32,615 nucleotides of DNA from NCBI GenBank assembly GCA_017445025.1, contig JAFSVJ010000091.1, positions 1-32,615 on the forward strand, read 5' to 3'. Below, piece by piece: positions 25,731-32,406 of this stretch. Numbering within the stretch: position 1 is the first letter of the stretch; the number at the start of each line of letters is the position of its first letter. The notes below the pieces were generated by a model. The model ran no database searches. It saw only the letters and a program-made list of their open reading frames with translations, and was not told the DNA's origin. Position numbers and translations under genes: made by a program. This stretch comes from Abditibacteriota bacterium (GTDB lineage: Bacteria > Armatimonadota > UBA5829).

Positions 25731-25756
25731 CGGGAGAGTATATTTCAACTCTCCCG
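25731..25756 (-). terminator. Intrinsic terminator after the major capsid gene
   Basis: Nine-bp perfect stem CGGGAGAGT/ACTCTCCCG with an 8-nt loop, followed on the minus strand by TTTTTG. It lies between the capsid and amidase genes, so it should favour capsid over downstream products. Confidence 0.85.
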
Positions 25757-25773
25757 CCCACCAAGGAGACATA

Positions 25774-26844
25774 TTAGGCACTGACTAATCTTGCACCTAA
25801 TGCCGTGTCAATAACTTTAACACCATATAAGCAGTCAACAGAAATAATATCTTTCTTGGTATTGATATCATAGTCCATTGTTACTCTTATGGTTATTCCG
25901 TTCCAACTTTCGCTTGCAGTTCTGTTGGCACTTAATACTTCAAGTGGTGCAGAAACTAAGGCGATAGCGTTCTTGTGGAAAAATAAGGAAGATTTTTTAC
26001 CTGTCTTAAATGTCAAAGCTGCGGAACTTGCGTCAGCTTGCAATAATGGGTAAATATTAATCTTCTTATTTGTGGTATCTTTACCTGTTACGGTGTAGAT
26101 TGTTGTATCTCCCGCAATAGTAAACATAGAGCCGATAGGAACGTCACTTGAAGTTGCTACGGTAATATAATCATTACCAGCTGTTCCTGTTGCATTACCA
26201 GTAGTTGTTGTGTTCTCTGGCAAGTCAGGAATGTTTTGGTCCATATAGGTTTCAAAGTCCATAACTCTACCGAGTGAGGCTCTTCTTAGTCCATCGGTTG
26301 TGCCTGACTTTTCGGCGTTATAAATACCATCTAATGAAATATAATCGGCGTAATGGTCTGCACTCATTACACAATATCTATTATCCATCGGAGCCTTATT
26401 ATTGTTTAAGATTTTGCCCATTTGAGCGAAATCACCTATACTTGCACTTGCTCCTCTTGTGTAGAAATATGGAAATTCATTTGCTACGGAAAGAACATCA
26501 CTATCAATTTGTTGGTGTAATGCTCTCATAGCGGGTTGAAGCAATTGCTCGCTAAATTGGTTAAGAGTTAAAGACAAATCTTTTGTAGTTACAGCAAAAG
26601 ATACATCCTTAAACTTATCAAGTTTCAAGGTTATACCTGTTTCAGTTGCGTTTTGAACAGAAATAGAACTTGAAAAGTCATTAGCAACGAAAGTTGCGGG
26701 TTTTCTTACGGTGATAGTATCACCTACTTTAGAAAATTCACTTGAAAAGTTTTTGTATGCGAGAGAACCCGCAATAAGGTTGTTTTCAAGTATCATAACT
26801 GCCTCTTTGGCAATTATGCTCGGGGTCAAAAATGTGTTTGCCAT
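25774..26844 (-). CDS. Major capsid protein, P22 coat-like
   Basis: 356 residues. MANTFLTPSIIAKEAVMILE, then GDTITVRKPATF and LDKFKDVSFAVTTKDLSLTL, are typical of the P22 coat family (HK97 fold). Residues about 210-290 (DVPIGSMFTIAGDTTIYTV) are the inserted beta domain. Length is shorter than P22 coat (430) but normal for family members. The ribosome binding site AAAAGGAG lies in the end of the 54-residue gene. Preceded by scaffold and followed by a terminator, as expected for the most abundant virion protein. Confidence 0.92.
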   Translation of the reverse strand: MANTFLTPSIIAKEAVMILENNLIAGSLAYKNFSSEFSKVGDTITVRKPATFVANDFSSSISVQNATETGITLKLDKFKDVSFAVTTKDLSLTLNQFSEQLLQPAMRALHQQIDSDVLSVANEFPYFYTRGASASIGDFAQMGKILNNNKAPMDNRYCVMSADHYADYISLDGIYNAEKSGTTDGLRRASLGRVMDFETYMDQNIPDLPENTTTTGNATGTAGNDYITVATSSDVPIGSMFTIAGDTTIYTVTGKDTTNKKINIYPLLQADASSAALTFKTGKKSSLFFHKNAIALVSAPLEVLSANRTASESWNGITIRVTMDYDINTKKDIISVDCLYGVKVIDTALGARLVSA

Positions 26845-27009
26845 TTAGTTTTCTCCTTTTAACTTTTTATTCTTCATATACTCGTTATATTCTTTTTGTA
26901 AATCTTTGGTTGGTTTGGCACACTCAACTACATTTACATTGTCTATATTATCCTTAGAAATTGGGATATTTTCTAAGGCGTAATCTTGTTTTACTGTCTT
27001 TTTAGCCAT
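26845..27009 (-). CDS. 54-residue protein between scaffold and capsid genes
   Basis: Reads MAKKTVKQDYALENIPISKD and ends YMKNKKLKGEN. ATG 27009 overlaps the scaffold stop by 8 bp (ATGGCTAA), and its stop abuts the capsid ATG. Lysine-rich and helical at both ends. Such small proteins between scaffold and coat genes are often head decoration or assembly factors; no family recognised. Confidence 0.55.
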   Translation of the reverse strand: MAKKTVKQDYALENIPISKDNIDNVNVVECAKPTKDLQKEYNEYMKNKKLKGEN

Positions 27010-27583
27010 TAGTTTCTCTCCATTTTTTATATTCAGAAATAGGCATTTTTCCTACGTCCTCGGGAGATTTGGTATTAACATTGGCTCCCGTCACACCACC
27101 ACCAATATCATTTATAGTGGCTTGTTTAACAAACAACTCTGGCAATTCAGATTTTAAAGATTTTACTGCCTCTTCAGGTGTTAAATCTCTGTTTACAAGC
27201 TTTAATAAATAATCGGTTTTAGTTGCTCCTTCTTTCAAAGCAATTTCTTTGAAATTCATATTATAGGTATCAACTGCAGACTGTTTTTCTTTTAGTTTAA
27301 TCTGTTTTTCCAATTCTGCGGTTTTCTTACGCAACTCTTCCAATTCACTATCTTTTTGCTTTTGTAATTCGGCTTGCTTTTTTTGATTATACTCGTCAAC
27401 TATCTGTTTTTCTATTTCCTTTTTTATGTCTGCAATTGTTTTTACAGGCTCGGTAGGAATAACAGGTTGTGGAGCGGGAATAGTTGTTTGTGTTTGTTTT
27501 ACAGGCTCAGGTGCTTGATTTGTCACCTGAATACTTGGAACAGGCTCTACTACTATTCCGTCATTGTTTTTTTCTTCTGCCAT
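27002..27583 (-). CDS. Capsid scaffolding protein
   Basis: 193 residues. A P/V/Q-rich disordered start (VEPVPSIQVTNQAPEPVKQT) is followed by a long coiled coil (about 55-105, EELRKKTAELEKQIKLKEKQ) and a helical C-terminus. Position just upstream of the capsid gene, acidic and helical composition and size match the DUF4355/GP20 type of phage scaffold. AAGGAG lies 6 nt before the ATG. Confidence 0.85.
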   Translation of the reverse strand: MAEEKNNDGIVVEPVPSIQVTNQAPEPVKQTQTTIPAPQPVIPTEPVKTIADIKKEIEKQIVDEYNQKKQAELQKQKDSELEELRKKTAELEKQIKLKEKQSAVDTYNMNFKEIALKEGATKTDYLLKLVNRDLTPEEAVKSLKSELPELFVKQATINDIGGGVTGANVNTKSPEDVGKMPISEYKKWRETNG

Positions 27584-27593
27584 TTACTTCTCC

Positions 27594-27644
27594 TTATCTT
27601 TTTTTCTTGCCTTTGCCAGAATAAGTTTTACAATTCTTTCCCAT
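27594..27644 (-). CDS. 16-residue peptide resembling the free tag
   Basis: MGKNCKTYSGKGKKKR, then TAA. GGAG lies 8 nt before the ATG and the next gene follows at 10 bp, so it sits in the operon like a real gene. M-G-x-N-x-K-T matches the tag of the seven larger proteins with two residues fewer, and the remainder is strongly basic. If translated it would be a free peptide. Confidence 0.45.
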   Translation of the reverse strand: MGKNCKTYSGKGKKKR

Positions 27645-27675
27645 ACTATTTTCTCCTTTTATTTAATAAGTTTAT

Positions 27676-28104
27676 TTAACGATATAACGTGAAACCTTTT
27701 TCCTTTAAGCCTGAACGAATTGCCTTCTCTCTCTCGGTAAGCCTTTTATTGTTAAGTTTGTCAAATTCTTCACGTTCGGCTTTGGTTATATTTTTTGCTA
27801 ATGCTTGACTACTTAACCATGCCCATCTATCATATTCTTCGTCTGTTAAATTACCTTGCAGTTGTCTGTTTCTATTTCTATTGTTATTTATTACAAAACT
27901 ACCTTGATATTCACCAATTCTTCGAGCGTTCGGGTTAGTTAATGGTCTTGTTTCAAAATACTCATTAATCTCTTGTGGTGTTGCTTTACCGCTATTTACC
28001 TTTCTTTGTAATTCTGCTATTCTATCATTTGTTGTCGTTGCTTGTTCTGTCGTATTAGCATTTCCGCTATTTGCCATAGCTTTTTTATTTGCACTTCCGC
28101 CCAT
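27676..28104 (-). CDS. Small protein with N-terminal MGGSANKK tag
   Basis: 142 residues starting MGGSANKKAMANSGNANTTE. After a polar, disordered N-terminus it has two similar helical segments: RIAELQRKVNSGKATPQEIN and LAKNITKAEREEFDKLNNKR, each of the form L-x-[KR]...T-x-x-E-[IF/EE]...L, recalling the short SHOCT-type oligomerisation motif. GAGGAG precedes the ATG. Between terminase and scaffold, where a portal gene would be expected, but it is far too small to be one. Confidence 0.7.
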   Translation of the reverse strand: MGGSANKKAMANSGNANTTEQATTTNDRIAELQRKVNSGKATPQEINEYFETRPLTNPNARRIGEYQGSFVINNNRNRNRQLQGNLTDEEYDRWAWLSSQALAKNITKAEREEFDKLNNKRLTEREKAIRSGLKEKGFTLYR

Positions 28105-28122
28105 AATAAACTCCTCTTTCTA

Positions 28123-28500
28123 TTATTCCCATTTCATAGGTAATTTAGTATTACCTGTTCTTAAGCCACGTTTTTCTAATTCATCGAGTAATATCTTAAC
28201 TCTGTTAAGTTGATAAAACGCATTGTGTCTTGTTCTTTCTTTTTGTCCTTTTTGTAATTCATTTGTTGGATTACTAACATTGTATTCTTCTGCTATCATA
28301 TCGTGTTTAGCCCGCTCTTCACGATACATTGCTTTTAGTTCATTATCTTCAAAATCTTTCACTTTATTTCTTAATGAAGTTATTCTTTGTTCTTCTCTTG
28401 GAGTTAAAGCTATCTGATATTGTTTTCCACTCACATTTATAGTTTCATTGCCCCCTCCTTGTATTTCACCGAGGGCTTTTGTATTTTTACTACCACCCAT
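28123..28500 (-). CDS. Small protein with N-terminal MGGSKNTK tag
   Basis: 125 residues, MGGSKNTKALGEIQGGGNET then a charged helical body (LTPREEQRITSLRNKVKDFE) ending in GNTKLPMKWE. TAGGAG upstream, 9 bp after the terminase stop. Same tag as the 27676 and 21028 genes. Not a small terminase by sequence; no domain recognised. Confidence 0.7.
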   Translation of the reverse strand: MGGSKNTKALGEIQGGGNETINVSGKQYQIALTPREEQRITSLRNKVKDFEDNELKAMYREERAKHDMIAEEYNVSNPTNELQKGQKERTRHNAFYQLNRVKILLDELEKRGLRTGNTKLPMKWE

Positions 28501-28509
28501 TTTATTCTC

Positions 28510-29691
28510 CTAATTAAATCTTACAAATAAGTTTCTATCTTGATACATAACACCATACCTTAAACTATCACAAGCGTGGTCATTTTCTTTTAGTGGTCTT
28601 TCTGTATCTTCTTCCCACGAATAAGACTGTAATTCTGAAATTAGATTTTTACAATTCTTATCTACAAATAATCTATTAGTCCCAAAAGCAGAAGAGGTTT
28701 TTCTTATTCCATCTAAAACCGCATTTTCTGCTTTTTGTGTAGGCAGTCCCCTTTGTCTTAATTCTGCTATAAATGAGGCAGCCGAAGGGTCTACTATTAT
28801 TGTTTCAATAGCATTATTTCTTATAAAATCTTGCATATCATTAGCATATTCGTGGTCTGTTTTTTGCTTGATATTTGCTCTACCACTATAATAATATTCT
28901 TTTATCACAATTAATTCGTCACCTGTATCTCCTATTAATAGAAAACAAGTAGCATTTTGCGTTCCGTAGTCAACAGATACCCATTTTCTTAAATATCTTC
29001 TATCTTCGGCGTTTTCTATAATATGATTATCTGTAAAAGTATCATAAATGATACCTTCGGCTCTTACCCACTTGCCAAGTATGTATCTATCATAGTAAAC
29101 TGACCCTGAATATTCTGCCTCTAAATTCTTAACAACTGTTTCGCTTAAATATTCATTATCATAGATATTATAACTTTGCCTATATAGGTCTATTTCACCT
29201 GTTTCGTTTTTTAGAAATTGATAAAACCAATGATTAGGACTATCAGGGTTACAAGTTCCGTCAAACTTGGAATAAGGCTTGTCTAAACGAGATTTTAACA
29301 TTTGAAATACTTCGGGCGACCAAGTCACTACCTCGTCACCATAACAATATTTAATACTTGACCCTCTTAATCTATCAACTTGGTTAGCCTTGTCCGCACC
29401 TAAACAATATACCTTTTCTCCAAACATATAAGCTGTATTATCTACCCTTATATTTGAAACTAATTCGGGTCCCCACATATTTTGTAATGGCTCAATTATA
29501 TTTCTCTGTAAAGTTCCACGAGTATTACCTAAGATAATTACTAAACCTTCTTGCCCAATTAATCGTCTTATTCTTAATGGTATAACAAAGTAATCAAGGT
29601 ATGTTTTTCCACTACGAGTGGCACCCTCTTTAATATTCCATCTATGCGTGGCATTATCTAAAAATTCTTGTTGTTTGGCAGTGAAAGGCAT
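28510..29691 (-). CDS. Terminase large subunit
   Basis: 393 residues, the packaging motor. Walker A EGATRSGKT (22-30), Walker B YCYGDE (D119-E120), coupling motif CNPDSPNHW (147-155). The C-terminal nuclease has D241 (VSVDYGT), D301 (IIVDPSA) and D371/D375 (NDHACDS). Somewhat short for the family (about 400-430) but all motifs are present. The ATG overlaps the QueE stop (TAATG), so packaging and the deazaguanine enzyme are translated in coupling. No small terminase is recognisable upstream, and no portal follows. Confidence 0.94.
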   Translation of the reverse strand: MPFTAKQQEFLDNATHRWNIKEGATRSGKTYLDYFVIPLRIRRLIGQEGLVIILGNTRGTLQRNIIEPLQNMWGPELVSNIRVDNTAYMFGEKVYCLGADKANQVDRLRGSSIKYCYGDEVVTWSPEVFQMLKSRLDKPYSKFDGTCNPDSPNHWFYQFLKNETGEIDLYRQSYNIYDNEYLSETVVKNLEAEYSGSVYYDRYILGKWVRAEGIIYDTFTDNHIIENAEDRRYLRKWVSVDYGTQNATCFLLIGDTGDELIVIKEYYYSGRANIKQKTDHEYANDMQDFIRNNAIETIIVDPSAASFIAELRQRGLPTQKAENAVLDGIRKTSSAFGTNRLFVDKNCKNLISELQSYSWEEDTERPLKENDHACDSLRYGVMYQDRNLFVRFN

Positions 29692-30260
29692 TATCTAATA
29701 CCTATTAGTTTATGATATTGTAATGATAATCTAAATTGCGGGTGTTCCTTAATAAATTTAACAGTTTCCTTGATATTCATTTCTCCATCAAATTCAAGTG
29801 GCTGTATAAAGTAATAAAAACACTCGGGAAATTCTTTATAGTATTTTAATATAAAATCGTTATTATTATTATAAACAAATTTTAGTTCGTCAGGTTTTAT
29901 AACAATTTTATCGGTTTTCGGCGAGCAAGTTATCCATTGTATCCATTTTGGAACACTTGATAAGCCATTAGTTTCAATAGCTTTGAAATAACCTTTACAT
30001 AAAATATCATAATCTTTTAATTGTAAAGTAGGCTCTCCACCTGTAAATACAACCATTATATCTTGATAGTTACCGCCCGATAACCTATCAACTTCTTTAT
30101 CTATTTCTTTGCTTGTCATTGTAATATATTGCTCGTGGTCTGTATCACACCACGGACAATTCAAATTACAACCACTAAACCTAACAAAGATAGCGGGACA
30201 CCCCGAGAATTTACCTTCTGCTTGTATAGAATAAAATATTTCATTTACCTTATAAGTCAT
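29691..30260 (-). CDS. queE: 7-carboxy-7-deazaguanine synthase (radical SAM)
   Basis: 189 residues. QueE converts 6-carboxytetrahydropterin to 7-carboxy-7-deazaguanine with SAM and a [4Fe-4S] cluster. The CX3CX2C motif is C31, C35, C38 in SGCNLNCPWCD; IFYSIQAEGKFSGCP at the start and the SAM-binding FTGGEPTLQ are typical. It is at the short end of the family (bacterial enzymes about 210-245). Starts after AAAGGG. The tagged 30375 gene lies just upstream, separated by a terminator-like hairpin. Confidence 0.93.
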   Translation of the reverse strand: MTYKVNEIFYSIQAEGKFSGCPAIFVRFSGCNLNCPWCDTDHEQYITMTSKEIDKEVDRLSGGNYQDIMVVFTGGEPTLQLKDYDILCKGYFKAIETNGLSSVPKWIQWITCSPKTDKIVIKPDELKFVYNNNNDFILKYYKEFPECFYYFIQPLEFDGEMNIKETVKFIKEHPQFRLSLQYHKLIGIR

Positions 30261-30292
30261 AAAAAAACCCTTTAAATTCTTTTAAAAATTAA

Positions 30293-30342
30293 GCAAAATA
30301 AAAGGTTTAGGCATTTCCATATATATTTTTATACCTAAACCT
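30293..30342 (-). terminator. Hairpin between the tagged 30375 gene and queE
   Basis: Minus-strand AGGTTTAGG (30334-30342) pairs with CCTAAACCT (30303-30311), then TTTATTTT. The loop is 22 nt and contains TATAAAAATATATATGGA, a stretch also seen at 19844-19859, so the loop may have a role of its own. Confidence 0.55.
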
Positions 30343-30374
30343 AAAACCTTGTTGTTTTATTAATATTTTTGTTA

Positions 30375-30962
30375 TTACTTCTTATTCTCAAACTCTAAAC
30401 TGCCTGTTCTTTTTAATCGAGCAAGGTCTTTTGCCATCATATTGGTTAACATTGTGGCATATCTCTTCATCTCATAGCCAGAGGAACGTTGCCCGAATAC
30501 ATCTCTCCTACTTTTCGTTCTAATCATTTTGCTTTCTTCCCTTGCAGTTTTAAGTGCACTTGTTAACGTTTCTACGTTGAATTCTTTAGGGGCTTTATAA
30601 TTAGTAAGCGATTGTTTTGCCAAATAAGAATAAAACTCTGTTGGTTTCAAATAATGGTCGTCAGGGATAGTTATCAATTGCTCGAAATCATCGTTTTTAT
30701 AACCATATTCTTTTTTGATTAATTCTCTATTAAAATTACGAATTCTGGTTCTCTCTTCTGCCGCTGCAATTTCTTCTTTATGTGCTTCAGCATAGGCTTT
30801 TCTTGCTGCTTCCGAAGCAATACGCTCTTTTTCGTCTTCCTCTGCTTGTAATCTAAGGCGTTCATATAATTCTTGTCGTTGTTTTTCTACTGCTTTTAAC
30901 GCATTTTGTCTTCTTTGTTCTTCTTCGCTTATCGCAGTTTTTCCGTTCTTACTGCTACCCAT
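30375..30962 (-). CDS. Coiled-coil protein with N-terminal MGSSKNGKT tag
   Basis: 195 residues, the longest tagged protein. MGSSKNGKTAISEEEQRRQN leads into a highly charged E/R/K/A-rich helix to about residue 85, then a basic C-terminal region ending TGSLEFENKK. Such helical, basic proteins could bind DNA or sit inside the head. TAGGAG precedes the ATG. Follows the terminator at 30979-31003. Confidence 0.72.
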   Translation of the reverse strand: MGSSKNGKTAISEEEQRRQNALKAVEKQRQELYERLRLQAEEDEKERIASEAARKAYAEAHKEEIAAAEERTRIRNFNRELIKKEYGYKNDDFEQLITIPDDHYLKPTEFYSYLAKQSLTNYKAPKEFNVETLTSALKTAREESKMIRTKSRRDVFGQRSSGYEMKRYATMLTNMMAKDLARLKRTGSLEFENKK

Positions 30963-30978
30963 ATAAAACTCCTATAAA

Positions 30979-31003
30979 AAGAAACCCGCTCTATGGCGAG
31001 TTT
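30979..31003 (-). terminator. Terminator of the three-gene unit
   Basis: Minus-strand AGAAAC-(T)CGC-CATAGA-GCG-(GG)GTTTCT followed by TTTTTA. It shares CATAGAGCGGG with the terminator at 19869-19895. It closes the unit 31008-32233, 5 bp after the last stop. Confidence 0.65.
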
Positions 31004-31007
31004 CTGG

Positions 31008-31514
31008 TTATTTTCTTAATCTTTTTAAATTAATACCGAAATCGTCTTCTATTTCGGCAATATCTTGTAGATAACGTAATCTATCTTGAATATAGCCATT
31101 TAATGCTCTAATGCGATAATATTTTCTATCAGCATTGGCTCTGAATTCATTTTTTAATTCTTCAAAAAGCGAATTGCAATTAGCTTTAAATTCTTTACTC
31201 AATCTAATTGCCTTTTGAACGTCACACTCTTCTTTACCTTGAAAAACACCATAACCCGTAGGACCTGTTGGTCTTTCATACAGGCTAAAAGGACTTTTTG
31301 ATATCTTATCTTCCCAATAATCAACTGCTTCTCTGCAGTCTTGAATTTTCTTCTCATATAAGGCGATTTGTTCTCGCCTTGTTTTGCAACTCCTTTGTCT
31401 TTGGAGCTCCCAACACTTTCTGCCAAGTTTGCCCCACTCTTCTCGCCAACTATTGGCGTATGTTTGCCACTCGGTAAGCCGAGCCTTTTCAATTTGAATT
31501 TCTTCAGCTGTCAT
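31008..31514 (-). CDS. Charged helical protein, unknown
   Basis: 168 residues beginning MTAEEIQIEKARLTEWQTYA, largely helical with many R, K, E and W residues and a cysteine-containing middle (CKTRREQIALYEKKIQDCRE). Starts at GGAGACAAATAGAATGACAG, the same 20 bases as the 19899 gene. Third and last gene of the unit driven from 32254-32338. No known domain. Confidence 0.6.
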   Translation of the reverse strand: MTAEEIQIEKARLTEWQTYANSWREEWGKLGRKCWELQRQRSCKTRREQIALYEKKIQDCREAVDYWEDKISKSPFSLYERPTGPTGYGVFQGKEECDVQKAIRLSKEFKANCNSLFEELKNEFRANADRKYYRIRALNGYIQDRLRYLQDIAEIEDDFGINLKRLRK

Positions 31515-31546
31515 TCTATTTGTCTCCTATTAAAATTTTAAATAAT

Positions 31547-31918
31547 TTACTTGATTTTATACCAATAACCATAGATTGCTTTGTTTCTGCAATCCCAAAT
31601 GTCATAAAGCTTTAAATCTTTAACATAAGCCACGTGTGAGGCTAATCTGAAAACATATTCGCCTTTTTTGTTCCAACTGCCGATGGTTGGACGCATATTG
31701 CCACTTTTAACTTTAATGCCTTGCCATTTCCAACCATTTTCGGTTAATACCTTATCGATAATTACTTTTGAATTTGGCACTTCTTGCAATTCCAAGCAAT
31801 GTGGAATTGTTTCTAAAAAAGTTTGTTTCCAAGGCATATCTAACGCCTTGGTTAACGCCCTAATGGCACAATCTGTTGTTGCGTGCTTATTAGGTTGGTA
31901 ATAAACATACTGCGTCAT
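31547..31918 (-). CDS. Papain-like cysteine peptidase-like protein
   Basis: 123 residues. TTDCAIRALTKALDMPW near the N-terminus puts C17 at the start of a helix, and SHVAYVKDLKLYDIWDCRNK near the end gives H95 with D106 or D109. This C...H...D order and spacing match small phage and bacterial papain-like folds (DC-x-x-RAL...HV-A-V...D-x-WD). No signal peptide. It could process a phage or host protein, or be a modified inactive relative. AAGGAG upstream; second gene of the unit. Confidence 0.6.
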   Translation of the reverse strand: MTQYVYYQPNKHATTDCAIRALTKALDMPWKQTFLETIPHCLELQEVPNSKVIIDKVLTENGWKWQGIKVKSGNMRPTIGSWNKKGEYVFRLASHVAYVKDLKLYDIWDCRNKAIYGYWYKIK

Positions 31919-31938
31919 TCTATTTATCTCCTTAATGT

Positions 31939-31962
31939 TAAAGGGAGCTTATGCTCCCTTTA
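31939..31962 (-). terminator. Stem-loop after the first gene of the unit
   Basis: Perfect 10-bp stem TAAAGGGAGC/GCTCCCTTTA with the loop TTAT, overlapping the stop of the 31949 gene. The T-tract is short, so it may only reduce transcription or protect the mRNA end. Confidence 0.5.
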
Positions 31963-32233
31963 ATTGATTTTGTTTTCTAACAATTCTATTAACTATGATT
32001 TCAAGGCTTTTATAACCTCGCTTGTCTTGCATATCTGAAAGCCCTAACCATAATTTCTCAAACAAATCTTCCATTTCAATATTAAATTCTTCTTCGTCCC
32101 ACTCACTTCTATGATTAGAAATATAGGTTGCCTGGTCCCAAATATCATCCGACCTGTCTTTGTTTTGATGATATTCTAACTTTTTACATATCTCAGCAAT
32201 ATCATCGCCGAAACCAAAATAGAGTAAATTCAT
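31949..32233 (-). CDS. Small acidic protein, unknown, first gene of the unit
   Basis: 94 residues, MNLLYFGFGDDIAEICKKLE, acidic and helical (DEEEFNIEMEDLFEKLWLGL), basic at the end. Start context AAAGGAGAATAGAATG resembles that of the two genes after it. Directly downstream of the 32254-32338 promoter. No family recognised. Confidence 0.6.
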   Translation of the reverse strand: MNLLYFGFGDDIAEICKKLEYHQNKDRSDDIWDQATYISNHRSEWDEEEFNIEMEDLFEKLWLGLSDMQDKRGYKSLEIIVNRIVRKQNQLKGA

Positions 32234-32253
32234 TCTATTCTCCTTTCTTTATC

Positions 32254-32338
32254 TACATATATATTATAATATATTTTAGATAAAAAATCAAGTTTTAAAG
32301 GGTGTTTTTATTAATTTTAATTAAAAAATCTTAAAAAA
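32254..32338 (-). promoter_or_regulatory. Duplicated phage promoter region, copy 2
   Basis: Minus-strand TTGATT (32286-32291), 17-nt spacer, TATAAT (32263-32268), in an 85-bp block that differs from 20346-20430 at three positions. It drives the genes 32233 to 31008 and, if the terminator is passed, the late operon. The rest of the divergent gap holds a plus-strand promoter. Confidence 0.8.
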
Positions 32339-32350
32339 AATTAAAAAACC

Positions 32351-32379
32351 TTGTTTTTCTTAATTTTCAAGTCTAATAT
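32351..32379 (+). promoter_or_regulatory. Divergent promoter for the plus-strand gene
   Basis: TTGTTT (32351-32356), 17-nt spacer, TAATAT (32374-32379), a moderate sigma70-type match about 28 bp before the plus-strand ATG. It faces away from the duplicated promoter, so this gap divides leftward and rightward transcription. Confidence 0.45.
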
Positions 32380-32406
32380 TATGAATATATATAAGGAGAT
32401 ATATCT

